Position numbers and translations under genes: made by a program. Source: Streptomyces typhae (GTDB taxonomy: Bacteria; Actinomycetota; Actinomycetes; Streptomycetales; Streptomycetaceae). Taken from it: a stretch of DNA of 64,000 nucleotides. The notes below the pieces were generated by a model that worked only from the letters and a program-made list of their open reading frames with translations, was not told the origin of the DNA and made no database searches. Numbering within the stretch: position 1 is the first letter of the stretch; every line of letters begins with the position of its first letter. The stretch lies in contig NZ_WPNZ01000012.1 in assembly GCF_009755605.1 (NCBI RefSeq), positions 62,001-126,000 of the forward strand, read 5' to 3'. Shown here piece by piece: positions 27,250-35,883 of the stretch.

Positions 27250-27735
27250 CTACCGCCAGGGCTCGGAGACGGTACGCAGCGTGGCCGCGGTGGCCACGGC
27301 CGCGGTGACGGCCTCGTGGCCCTTGTCCTCCGTGGAGCCCTCGATGCCCGCGCGGTCGAGGGCCTGCTCCTCGGTGTCGCAGGTGAGCACGCCGAAGCCG
27401 ATGGGCACACCGCTGTCGACGGACACCTGGGTGAGGCCCTGCGTCACGCCCTGGCACACGTACTCGAAGTGCGGGGTGCCGCCGCGGATGACGACGCCGA
27501 GCGCCACGATGGCGTCGTACCCGCGGCCGGCGAGGACCTTGGCGACGACGGGCAGCTCGAAGCTGCCCGGCACGCGGAGCAGCGTCGGCTCGTCGATGCC
27601 GAGCTCGTGCAGGGCGCGCAGCGCGCCGTCGACGAGGCCGTCCATGACCTTCTCGTGCCACAGGGCGGCGACGACGGCGACCCGCAGGTCGCCACAGTTC
27701 TTCACGCTCAGTTCGGGGGCACCCTTGCCGCTCAC
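27250..27735 (-). CDS. ribH: 6,7-dimethyl-8-ribityllumazine synthase RibH
   Basis: This 161-residue lumazine synthase condenses ArP with dihydroxybutanone phosphate; it forms an icosahedral or pentameric shell. Seen: VVAALWHEKVMDGLV, VPGSFELPVVAK, ALGVVIRGGTPHFEYV and FGVLTCDTEEQALDRAG. The GTG at 27735 starts the gene. It is the last gene of the rib operon, 116 bp downstream of ribBA. Confidence 0.95.
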   Translation of the reverse strand: MSGKGAPELSVKNCGDLRVAVVAALWHEKVMDGLVDGALRALHELGIDEPTLLRVPGSFELPVVAKVLAGRGYDAIVALGVVIRGGTPHFEYVCQGVTQGLTQVSVDSGVPIGFGVLTCDTEEQALDRAGIEGSTEDKGHEAVTAAVATAATLRTVSEPWR

Positions 27736-27851
27736 GCGCTTCTCCTAGAAATCTGCTGAGATCTGCTGAGGTCTGATTCGGATGACGGATACGGATGGTG
27801 GTACGCGGTACGGATGGTGGTACGCGGCCACCGGTCCACTGGTCTACGGGG

Positions 27852-29177
27852 CTACTGATTGCCGCAGGCCGACATGTCGGGGGTGTCGAGCCAGGGCAGG
27901 TCGTGGCCCATGCGGTCCCGCTTGGTGCGCAGGTAGCGCAGATTGTGCTCGCCGACGGTGACCGGCATGGGCTCGCGTGCGGTGACCTTCAGGCCGTGCC
28001 GGGCGAGGGCGTCGACCTTGTCCGGGTTGTTGGTGAGGAGCCGCAGGCTGCGGACGCCGAGGTCCTCCAGGATCTGGGCGCCTGCGCCGTAGTCGCGGGC
28101 GTCGGCGGGCAGGCCGAGTTCGAGGTTGGCGTCCAGGGTGTCGCTGCCGCGCTCCTGGAGTTCGTAGGCGCGCAGCTTGGAGAGCAGGCCGATGCCCCGT
28201 CCCTCGTGGCCGCGCAGATAGACGACGACGCCGCGCCCCTCGTCGGTGATGCGCCGCATCGACTCGTCGAGCTGCGGCCCGCAGTCGCAGCGCAGGGAGT
28301 GGAAGACGTCGCCGGTCAGGCACTCGGAGTGGACGCGCACGAGCACGTCGTCGCCGGTGCCGATGTCGCCGTGCACCAGGGCGACGTGCTCGACGCCGTC
28401 GGCGGTGGAGCGGTAGCCGTACGCGGTGAACTCGCCGAACGTCGTGGGCAGCCGGACCTCGGCCTCGCGGCGCACGGTGGGCTCGGCGGTGCGGCGGTAG
28501 GCGATCAGGTCCTCGATGGAGATGATCGTCAGGCCGTGCCTGCGGGCGAACGGGATCAGCTCGGGCAGTCGCAGCATCCGGCCGTCCTCACCGGCGATCT
28601 CCACGATGGCGCCCGCGGGCCGCAGCCCCGCGAGCCGGGCGAGGTCGACGGCGGCCTCGGTGTGGCCGTCGCGCACCAGGACGCCGCCCTCCTTCGCGCG
28701 CAGCGGGAAGATGTGGCCGGGCCTGACGAAGTCGCCCGCGGCGGCCTTCCCGCCGGCCAGGAGCTGGAGGGTGGTGGCGCGGTCGGCGGCGGAGATGCCG
28801 GTGGTGACGCCGTGCGCGCCGCTCGCGTCGACGGAGACGGTGAAGGCCGTGCTCATCGACTCGGTGTTGTTCTCCACCATCTGCGGGAGCTGGAGCCGGT
28901 CGAGCTCACCGCCCTCCATGGGGGCGCAGATCAGGCCGCGGCACTCGCTCATCATGAAGGCGACTATTTCGGGCGTCGCCTTCTCGGCGGCGATCACGAG
29001 GTCGCCCTCGTTCTCGCGGTCCTCGTCGTCGACGACCACGACGGGGCGTCCGGCGGCGATGTCACGGATCGCCATCTCGACCGGGTCGAGGCAGAGGTCC
29101 TCGGTGTTGTCGGCCGTGTAGTAGGCCGGGCGCGCGGGCGCCTCGTCCAGGGGGGCGGGGGTCTGGTGGGCGGTCAT
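27852..29177 (-). CDS. ribBA: Bifunctional DHBP synthase / GTP cyclohydrolase II (RibBA)
   Basis: This is a 441-residue fusion. The N-terminal DHBP synthase carries DDEDRENEGDLVIAAE and THxxxxxG-type HGVTTGISAADRATT. The C-terminal GTP cyclohydrolase II has the zinc motif SECLTGDVFHSLRCDC (Cys3) and RGHEGRGIGL. Together they feed both branches of riboflavin synthesis. The ATG at 29177 overlaps the ribM stop (ATGA). Confidence 0.96.
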   Translation of the reverse strand: MTAHQTPAPLDEAPARPAYYTADNTEDLCLDPVEMAIRDIAAGRPVVVVDDEDRENEGDLVIAAEKATPEIVAFMMSECRGLICAPMEGGELDRLQLPQMVENNTESMSTAFTVSVDASGAHGVTTGISAADRATTLQLLAGGKAAAGDFVRPGHIFPLRAKEGGVLVRDGHTEAAVDLARLAGLRPAGAIVEIAGEDGRMLRLPELIPFARRHGLTIISIEDLIAYRRTAEPTVRREAEVRLPTTFGEFTAYGYRSTADGVEHVALVHGDIGTGDDVLVRVHSECLTGDVFHSLRCDCGPQLDESMRRITDEGRGVVVYLRGHEGRGIGLLSKLRAYELQERGSDTLDANLELGLPADARDYGAGAQILEDLGVRSLRLLTNNPDKVDALARHGLKVTAREPMPVTVGEHNLRYLRTKRDRMGHDLPWLDTPDMSACGNQ

Positions 29178-29836
29178 GCCGGGGCTCCTTCCAGAGCGGG
29201 CTGCTGGGGCCCGGCGGTCTGCCGCGAGCGCAGCCACCAGTCGCGCATGCCCCACAGGACGAGGGCGAGATAGACGACGTACACGAGACCGGAGAAGGCG
29301 AGGCCGCTGGAGAACGCCAGGGGCACGCCCACGAGGTCGACGAGCAGCCAGGCGAACCAGAACTCGACGAGGCCGCGGGCCTGGGCGACCATCGCGGCGA
29401 GCGTGCCGACGAAGATGTAGGCGTCCGGCCAGGGGTTCCAGGAGAGGTCGGGCACGGCGGTGAAGAGCGTGCCGACCGCGAGGGTGCCGACGGCGGTGGA
29501 GCCGAGCAGGAGGCCGCGCTCCTTCCAGGTGGCGAAGCGCACGGCGATGGTGCCGTCCTGCGCGCGGCGCGTGCCCCGCGTCCACTGCTGCCAGCCCCAG
29601 ACGGCGACGCCGATGACGAGGAGCTGCTTGCCGACTCCGCCGGAGAGCTGCGCGGAGGCGTACGCGGCGACGAGGACGACGCCGGACAGGAACTGCGCGG
29701 GCCAGGTCCACACCGAGCGGCGCCAGCCGAGGGCGAGGGCGATCAGGCCGATGGTGTTGCCGACCATGTCGGACCACATGATGTGCTGGCCGAAGGCGGC
29801 GAAGGCCTCGGCGTTCAGCCAGTCGAAGCCGCTCAT
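29174..29836 (-). CDS. ribM: PnuC-like riboflavin transporter RibM/PnuX
   Basis: This 220-residue membrane protein has about seven to eight helices and the PnuC family pattern (FGQHIMWSDMVGNTIGLIAL; NPWPDAYIFVGTLAAM; WFAWLLVDLVGVPLAF). Within FMN-riboswitch operons of actinobacteria the PnuC-like gene encodes a riboflavin uptake protein (RibM/PnuX) rather than an NMN transporter. The location between ribE and ribBA, with 4-bp ATGA overlaps on both sides, supports this. Start ATG at 29836. Confidence 0.88.
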   Translation of the reverse strand: MSGFDWLNAEAFAAFGQHIMWSDMVGNTIGLIALALGWRRSVWTWPAQFLSGVVLVAAYASAQLSGGVGKQLLVIGVAVWGWQQWTRGTRRAQDGTIAVRFATWKERGLLLGSTAVGTLAVGTLFTAVPDLSWNPWPDAYIFVGTLAAMVAQARGLVEFWFAWLLVDLVGVPLAFSSGLAFSGLVYVVYLALVLWGMRDWWLRSRQTAGPQQPALEGAPA

Positions 29837-30453
29837 CGCCCGGCCTCCCCGGCGGGGACCGCGGCGCGGGCGCCGAGCAGCCGCTCGACGTACTTGGCGA
29901 TGACGTCGACCTCCAGGTTGACCGGGTCGCCGGGCTTCTTGACGCCGAGCGTGGTCAGGGCGAGCGTCGTGGGGATCAGGCTGATGGTGAAGTAGTCGGG
30001 ACCGGCGTCGACGACGGTCAGGCTCACGCCGTCGACGGTGATGGAGCCCTTCTCGACCACGTAGCGGGCCAGTCCGCCGGGCAGGGAGACCTTGACGATC
30101 TCCCAGTTCTCGGAGAGCTCGCGCTCGACGATGGTGCCGGTGCCGTCGACGTGTCCCTGCACGATGTGTCCGCCGAGGCGGTCGCCGACGGCCGTCGGGC
30201 GTTCCAGGTTGACCTTCGAGCCGGGCACGAGCGCGCCGAGGCTGGACCGGTCGAGCGTCTCGGCCATGACGTCGGCGGTGAACTCGTCGCCGTCGTGTTC
30301 CACGACCGTCAGACACACCCCGTTCACGGCGATGGAGTCGCCGTGCTTCGCGCCGTCGGTGACGACGGGGCCGCGCAGACGGAAGCGGGACGCGTCGTGC
30401 AGGTTCTCCACTGCGGTGACCTCGCCCAGCTCTTCGACGATTCCGGTGAACAC
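29833..30453 (-). CDS. ribE: Riboflavin synthase alpha subunit
   Basis: This 206-residue enzyme dismutates two lumazines to riboflavin. The two homologous lumazine-binding barrels are clear: MFTGIVEELGEVTAVE with SIAVNGVCLTVV, and VQGHVDGTGTI with SITVDGVSLTVV. The C-terminal helix follows. The gene overlaps ribM by 4 bp and abuts the ribD stop. Confidence 0.95.
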   Translation of the reverse strand: MFTGIVEELGEVTAVENLHDASRFRLRGPVVTDGAKHGDSIAVNGVCLTVVEHDGDEFTADVMAETLDRSSLGALVPGSKVNLERPTAVGDRLGGHIVQGHVDGTGTIVERELSENWEIVKVSLPGGLARYVVEKGSITVDGVSLTVVDAGPDYFTISLIPTTLALTTLGVKKPGDPVNLEVDVIAKYVERLLGARAAVPAGEAGR

Positions 30454-31665
30454 TCAGTGCTCCTTCGTTCCGTGTGCGGTTCCGGGTGCGGTTCCGTGGG
30501 TGGCTCCGGCCGGGCCCGCGTGGGCCGCGACGGTCGCGGTGACGCGCAGATCGGGTCCGAGCGCGACGCACTCGCGCACGTCGAGGCGCAACGCTTCGGT
30601 GAGGGTGGTGATTCCGCCGCCGGTGAGGGCGGTGGGACCCGCGCCGAGCAGCGCGGGCGCGAGGTAGCCGACGACGCGGTCGACGGCGCCCGCGGCCACG
30701 AAGGCCCCGGCGAGGGTCGGGCCGCCTTCGAGGAGCACGGACCGCACTCCGCGGGCGTGCAGGGCGGCGAGCAGCGCGGCCACGTCGAGCCCGCGGCGGG
30801 CGGCCGGTTCGGCGCCGGCGCTCGCGTCCCCGTACGGGATTTCCGGGCCCTCGGAGGCGGCGTAAGGCAGCCGCACCGTCTCGACGCCGGGCAGGTCCGG
30901 GGCGTCCTCCGCGATCGCCACCAGCGTGGGCGCGGCGTCGTCCAGGACGCGGGCGCCGGGGCGCACGGCGGTGCCGCGGGTGTCGACGACGACCCGGAGG
31001 GGCTGGGGGACGGCGCCCTCGGCGAGGAGCGGCCCGCGCACCGCCAGGTGGGGGTCGTCGGCGCGCTGGGTGCCGGAGCCGACGACGACGGCGTCGCACT
31101 CGGCGCGCAGCCGGTGCACGTCGGCGCGGGACTCCGCGGAGCTGATCCAGCGGCTGGTGCCGTCGGCGGCGGCGACACGGCCGTCGAGGGTGGCCGCGTA
31201 CTTCCAGGTGACGTGGGGGCGGCCGGAGCGGACCGAGGTCAGCCAGGCGGCGTTGCCGGTCTCGGCCTCCTCGGCGAGCAGCCCCGACTCGACGTCGACG
31301 CCGGCCGCGCGCAGGGTGGCCGCGCCGCCGGTGGCGTCCGGCGTGGGGTCGCCGACGGCGAACACCACGCGGGCGATCCCGGCGTCGAGGAGCGCCCGGG
31401 CGCAGGGGCCGGTGCGGCCGGTGTGGTTGCAGGGTTCGAGGGTGACGACGGCGGTGCCGCCGCGGGCCTTGTCGCCGGCCGCGCGCAGCGCGTGCACCTC
31501 GGCGTGGGGTCCGCCCGCACGCTGGTGGTAGCCCTCGCCGACGGTCTCTCCGGCGGCGTCGAGAACGACGCAGCCCACGACCGGGTTGGGGCTCGTGAAG
31601 CCGAGTCCGCGCGCGGCGAGCGCGAGAGCGCGCCGCATGGCGGTCGTTTCGGCTGCGGTGGCCAC
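30454..31665 (-). CDS. ribD: Bifunctional riboflavin deaminase/reductase RibD
   Basis: I chose the GTG at 31665, 5 nt after AGGAGG, for a 403-residue protein; a longer frame upstream runs into the riboswitch leader. The N-terminal cytidine-deaminase-like domain shows GPHAEVHALRAAGD (HAE zinc) and PCNHTGRTGPC. The C-terminal reductase carries VTWKYAATLDGR, SRWISSAESRAD and LEGGPTLAGAFV. Together they convert the GTP cyclohydrolase product to ArPP. It is the first gene of the operon. Confidence 0.94.
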   Translation of the reverse strand: MATAAETTAMRRALALAARGLGFTSPNPVVGCVVLDAAGETVGEGYHQRAGGPHAEVHALRAAGDKARGGTAVVTLEPCNHTGRTGPCARALLDAGIARVVFAVGDPTPDATGGAATLRAAGVDVESGLLAEEAETGNAAWLTSVRSGRPHVTWKYAATLDGRVAAADGTSRWISSAESRADVHRLRAECDAVVVGSGTQRADDPHLAVRGPLLAEGAVPQPLRVVVDTRGTAVRPGARVLDDAAPTLVAIAEDAPDLPGVETVRLPYAASEGPEIPYGDASAGAEPAARRGLDVAALLAALHARGVRSVLLEGGPTLAGAFVAAGAVDRVVGYLAPALLGAGPTALTGGGITTLTEALRLDVRECVALGPDLRVTATVAAHAGPAGATHGTAPGTAHGTKEH

Positions 31666-31861
31666 CGGGTCCTCCTGCCTCTTCGGGCACGGACTCCGGG
31701 GCTCGTCGATGACATGACACCGACACGTACGAACGGGTACACCGGCGCCAACGCTGACCGCCGGGGTCGCCGACGCCGAAAGAGACCGGTTCGCCACGGG
31801 AACCGAGCCACTACGACGAGGCGACGCACATGCATATATGTGCCCGCTCGCCGCGCACTGC

Positions 31862-31978
31862 CTCCCATCCGGACTTTCACCGTCGGTCCAGGAATTTCAC
31901 CTGGTCAACCGACCGCTGGAGGCGGCCGGGTCGCGGACTGTAACCGCCGGTTCGGAATTGCACCGACCCCGGAGTGCG
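31862..31978 (-). promoter_or_regulatory. FMN riboswitch (RFN element)
   Basis: Read on the minus strand the block shows the RFN landmarks in order: GGGGTCGGTGCAATTCCGAA, ACCGGCGGTTACAGTCCGCG, a variable arm, then CAGGTGAAATTCCTGG, CCGACGGTGAAAGTCCGGAT and the closing arm. These match the conserved FMN aptamer. It begins about 310 nt upstream of ribD with a roughly 195-nt expression platform. By analogy it lowers rib operon expression when FMN is high, including the RibM transporter. I could not model the switching helix. Confidence 0.95.
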
Positions 31979-32142
31979 CTGCTACTGGTACGCAACCAGT
32001 GTGCCACGCCTGGTCACGGCCGCGCGGACGAGATTCTGTGGGCTGGCTCACAGGCCCCGCCCTCCGGGCCCCCGAGCCGGGTCGCACTCCGGAAATGGCC
32101 AGAAATCTCCGCCCTGATGCGCGAGGGACCGCTCGAAGCGGT

Positions 32143-32185
32143 TTGGTCCGTACCTATTGACGCACTGGTCTAGTCCTTTTAACGT
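32143..32185 (+). promoter_or_regulatory. Second chitinase promoter with paired operators
   Basis: This is the same layout as at 10.8 kb: TTGGTCCGTACCT (32143-32155), -35 TTGACG (32157-32162), CTGGTCTAGTCCT (32165-32177) and -10 TAACGT (32180-32185), again 17 bp between hexamers. The two 35-bp blocks differ at only a few positions although they sit 21 kb apart. This strongly suggests co-regulation of the two chitinases by the same factor. Confidence 0.82.
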
Positions 32186-32284
32186 CTGCGTCACTCCGAG
32201 GAGAGGCCCGGCCGGTGTGCGCACACCGTGGGCCGCCGACATCCCTTCGCTGTGCGACACCGAGCCTCCCCAGGAGGAACCGAC

Positions 32285-34612
32285 GTGCCCACCCCCACCC
32301 GAGCGAGAGCCACGCTCCTGGCAGCCGGCGCCGCGGTCGCCGGTCTCCTGATGAGCACTCTGGCCGCGACGACCTCGCACGCCGCCGACGACTCGTCCTG
32401 CAGGCCCGACGGCCTGTATCAGACGCCCGGCGTGGACGTCCCCTACTGTTCCGTGTACGACGCCGACGGCCGCGAGAAGATGGGCGCCGACCACCAGCGC
32501 CGCGTCATCGGCTACTTCACCGGCTGGCGCACCGGCAAGAACGGCGAGCCCGCCTACCTGGCGTCCGACATCCCCTGGGACAAGGTCACCCACCTCAACT
32601 ACGCCTTCGCGCACATCGGGAGCGACAACAAGATCTCCGTGGGCGGTGACGGCGAGAAGAACGCCGCCACCGGCATGACCTGGCCGGGAGTCGCGGGCGC
32701 GGAGATGGACCCCGCGTACTCCTACAAGGGTCACTTCAATCTCCTGAACAAGTTCAAGAAGAAGCACCCGAACGTGAAGACCCTGGTGTCCGTCGGCGGC
32801 TGGGCGGAGACCGGCGGCTACATCGGCGACGACGGCAAGCGCGTCAACTCCGGCGGCTTCTACTCCATGGCCACCAAGGCGGACGGCTCGGTCAACCAGG
32901 CGGGCATCGAGACCTTCGCGGACTCCACCGTCGACTTCATCAAGAAGTACGGCTTCAACGGCGTCGACATCGACTACGAGTACCCGACGACGATGAAGGA
33001 CGCGGGCAACCCGCTGGACTGGCAGCTCGCCAACGCCCGCCGCGCGGGCCTGGTCAAGGGCTACGCCGTCCTCATGAAGACGCTGCGCGAGAAGCTCGAC
33101 CGCGCCGGCGCCGCCGACGGCAAGCACTACATGCTCACGGTCGCCGCGCCCTCGTCCGGCTATCTGCTGCGCGGCATGGAGACCTTCCAGGTCCAGAAGT
33201 ACCTGGACTACGTCAACATCATGTCGTACGACCTGCACGGCGCCTGGAACGAGTACGTCGGCCCGAACGCCTCCCTGTACGACGACGGCAAGGACGCGGA
33301 GCTCGCGGCCGCCAACGTCTACGGCAGCCAGCAGTACGGCGGGATCGGCTACCTCAACACCGACTGGGCCTACCACTACTTCCGCGGCTCGATGCCGGCC
33401 GGCCGCATCAACATCGGCCTGCCGTACTACACCCGCGGCTTCAAGAACGTGCAGGGCGGCACGGACGGCCTGTGGGGCAAGGCGGCAGCGACCACCTGCC
33501 CGGCCGGTTCCGGGCTCACCAAGTGCGGTGACGGCGCCGTCGGCATCGACAACCTGTGGCACGACAAGGACGACAACGGCAAGGAGTCCCCGGCGGGCTC
33601 CAACCCGATGTGGCACGCCAAGAACCTGGAGAAGGGCGTCGTCGGGGACTACGTGACGAAGTACGGCTTCCCCGCCGACACCAAGCTCAGCGGCACCTAC
33701 GCCCGCAAGTACGACTCGACGCTGGTCGCGCCCTGGCTGTGGAACGCCGAGAAGAAGGTCTTCCTGTCCACCGAGGACGAGCAGTCGGTGAAGGCCAAGG
33801 CCGACTACGTGGTCGACAAGGGCATCGGCGGCACGATGGTGTGGGAGCTCGCGGGCGACTACAGGTTCAACTCCGCCAAGGGCCAGTACGAGATCGGCGA
33901 CACGCTGACCACGGCGATGTACGAGAAGTTCAAGTCGGCGGCGCCGTACGGCGCGAAGGTCGCGGGCAAGGACCTGCCGACCAAGGCCGTGAACATCGGT
34001 GTCGAGTTCGGCGACTTCAAGCTCGGCGACTCCAACTACCCGATCACGCCCAAGCTGAAGATCACCAACAACACGAAGACGACGCTGCCCGGCGGCACGG
34101 AGTTCCAGTTCGACTACGGGACCTCGGCTCCCGCCAACGCCTCCGACCAGTCCGGCTTCGGCACGAAGGTGATCAGCACCGGTCACACGGGCAACAACGT
34201 CGGCGGTCTGAAGGGCGACTTCCACCGGGTCTCGCTGAAGCTCCCGGCCTGGCAGACGCTGGCGCCCGGCGCCTCGGTCGACCTGTCCTTCAACTACTAC
34301 CTGCCGGTCTCCACGCCGTCGAACTGGACGGTGAACATCGGCGGCACGACCTACGCGCTCGCCGGTGACCTGGCCCGCGGCACGACCGTGGTCGAGCCCG
34401 GCTCGGGCGGCCCCGGCCCCACCGACCCGCCGGGACCGACGGACCCGCCCGGCAAGTGCACCGCGCCGGCCTGGAGCGCGACGTCGGAGTACGGCTCGGG
34501 GACGACCGTGTCCCACAAGTCGCACAACTGGAAGTCCAAGTGGTGGACGAAGGGCGAGGAGCCCGGCTCCACCGGACAGTGGGGTGTCTGGCAGGACCTG
34601 GGCGCCTGCTGA
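32285..34612 (+). CDS. Secreted multidomain GH18 chitinase with chitin-binding module
   Basis: This 775-residue enzyme begins at a GTG after AGGAGGAACC. A signal peptide (RATLLAAGAAVAGLLMST) precedes a GH18 domain (about 65-560) with SVGGWAETGG, the catalytic NGVDIDYEYP, MSYDLHGAWNEY and GGTMVWELAGD. A beta-sandwich region (about 570-690) follows, then a Pro-rich linker (GPTDPPGPTDPPG) and a C-terminal carbohydrate-binding type 5/12 module starting CTAPAWSATSEYGSG. Large insertions relative to the small chitinase make it resemble ChiA-type processive enzymes. It likely degrades crystalline chitin with the GH18 enzyme at 11 kb. Confidence 0.94.
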   Translation: MPTPTRARATLLAAGAAVAGLLMSTLAATTSHAADDSSCRPDGLYQTPGVDVPYCSVYDADGREKMGADHQRRVIGYFTGWRTGKNGEPAYLASDIPWDKVTHLNYAFAHIGSDNKISVGGDGEKNAATGMTWPGVAGAEMDPAYSYKGHFNLLNKFKKKHPNVKTLVSVGGWAETGGYIGDDGKRVNSGGFYSMATKADGSVNQAGIETFADSTVDFIKKYGFNGVDIDYEYPTTMKDAGNPLDWQLANARRAGLVKGYAVLMKTLREKLDRAGAADGKHYMLTVAAPSSGYLLRGMETFQVQKYLDYVNIMSYDLHGAWNEYVGPNASLYDDGKDAELAAANVYGSQQYGGIGYLNTDWAYHYFRGSMPAGRINIGLPYYTRGFKNVQGGTDGLWGKAAATTCPAGSGLTKCGDGAVGIDNLWHDKDDNGKESPAGSNPMWHAKNLEKGVVGDYVTKYGFPADTKLSGTYARKYDSTLVAPWLWNAEKKVFLSTEDEQSVKAKADYVVDKGIGGTMVWELAGDYRFNSAKGQYEIGDTLTTAMYEKFKSAAPYGAKVAGKDLPTKAVNIGVEFGDFKLGDSNYPITPKLKITNNTKTTLPGGTEFQFDYGTSAPANASDQSGFGTKVISTGHTGNNVGGLKGDFHRVSLKLPAWQTLAPGASVDLSFNYYLPVSTPSNWTVNIGGTTYALAGDLARGTTVVEPGSGGPGPTDPPGPTDPPGKCTAPAWSATSEYGSGTTVSHKSHNWKSKWWTKGEEPGSTGQWGVWQDLGAC

Positions 34613-34869
34613 CCCCGCAGCGGTGACCACCGGCGACCACCCGGCGGTCCCCCATGAACGCCCGGCGGCGGGTTGACGTGCCCTTGCCCCGCCGTCGGGC
34701 TCCCAGCCCGGCTCGGCCCGGCCGCCTCCCGGCGGCCGGGCCGCAGCACGTTCCGCCACCGCCCCGGAGCGGCGCGTACGCTCCCGGTGTCACATTCCAG
34801 CGGGCTCGGCCGGTCCCTCCGATGACGGGCGCCGCCGAGGCGCCCGCGAGCGACGAGGGAGTTTCTGCG

Positions 34870-35670
34870 ATGACCACCATCCTGGTGACCGGCGGCACCG
34901 GCACGCTCGGGCGGCTCGTCGTCGCGCGGCTGCGCGCGGACGGACACGAGGTACGGGTGCTGAGCAGGCACGCGCAGCCCTACGCCGTGAACCTGCTGGA
35001 CGGCGCGGGCCTGGACGCGGCGCTGGCGGGCGTCGACACCGTCGTGCACTGTGCCAGCAGCCCGCGCGGCGGCGACGAGCGGGCGGCCCGGAACCTGATC
35101 GCCGCGGCGCGCCGCGCGGACGTGGCGCATCTGCTCTACATCTCGATCGTCGGCGTGGACCGGGTGCCGCTCGGCTACTACCGCGCGAAGCTCGCCGTGG
35201 AGCGGCAGGCCGAGCAGTCCGGGCTCGGCTGGACGGTGCTGCGCGCCACCCAGTTCCACGACCTGGTCGCGACGCTGGTGCGGGGCCTGGCCAGGCTGCC
35301 CGTCGTGCTCGTCCCCGCGGGCGTGTCCGACCAGCCCGTGGAGGTGGCCGAGGTGGCGGACCGACTGGCGGAGCTCGCGGCCGCGCCGCCCGCCGGACGT
35401 GTCCCCGACATGGCGGGTCCCGAGGTCCGCACCTTCACCGATCTGGCCCGCGCCTACCTGAAGGCGACCGGCCGCCGCCGTCCGGTGCTGCGGGTGCCCC
35501 TGGCCGGCCGGACGTACCGGGGCCTGCGCGCGGGCGGGCACCTGGCGCCGGACCGGGCGGTGGGGAAGGGCACGTTCGAGGAGTACCTGGCGCGGACGGT
35601 GGGCGTCGGGCGCGGGCGTGCGGGAACGGGCGGGACCGGCGGCCACACCAAGGCGGACGGAGGCGCGTAG
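34870..35670 (+). CDS. NAD(P)-binding SDR/NmrA-like protein
   Basis: This is a 266-residue protein with an N-terminal Rossmann motif GGTGTLG (about residues 7-13). It lacks a YxxxK catalytic pair at the usual spot, though GYYRAKLAVERQAEQ is similar; that and the NmrA/atypical-SDR C-terminal region (FTDLARAYLKATGRRRPVLR) suggest an NADP-sensing or reductase role. Start ATG at 34870, 8 nt after GGGAG. A short poly-repeat spacer follows the stop. Confidence 0.8.
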   Translation: MTTILVTGGTGTLGRLVVARLRADGHEVRVLSRHAQPYAVNLLDGAGLDAALAGVDTVVHCASSPRGGDERAARNLIAAARRADVAHLLYISIVGVDRVPLGYYRAKLAVERQAEQSGLGWTVLRATQFHDLVATLVRGLARLPVVLVPAGVSDQPVEVAEVADRLAELAAAPPAGRVPDMAGPEVRTFTDLARAYLKATGRRRPVLRVPLAGRTYRGLRAGGHLAPDRAVGKGTFEEYLARTVGVGRGRAGTGGTGGHTKADGGA

Positions 35671-35737
35671 CCACTCCGGGCACCCCGCCCGCCGACGCCC
35701 GGCACCGAGCGCCGCACACCCCGCGACCCGCCACCGA

Positions 35738-35871
35738 ACCGGCCCCTCTCCCCCGGGAGGACATCGGCCTTCCCCGGTAGGACATCAGCCTCCCCCGGGA
35801 GGACATCGGCCTCCCCAGGAGGACATCCGCCCCCCCAAGAGGACATCCGCCCCCCCAGGAGGCCATCGGCC
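35738..35871. repeat. Tandem repeat, 20-21 bp unit, 6 copies
   Basis: The unit GGACATCGGCCTCCCCCGGGA repeats about six times, with copies starting at 35759, 35780, 35801, 35821, 35841 and 35861 (spacings 21, 21, 20, 20, 20). It lies between the SDR gene and the convergent ROK gene. Read in frame it would encode a 7-residue repeat, but nothing suggests translation. Confidence 0.85.
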
Positions 35872-35883
35872 CGCACCGCCCGC

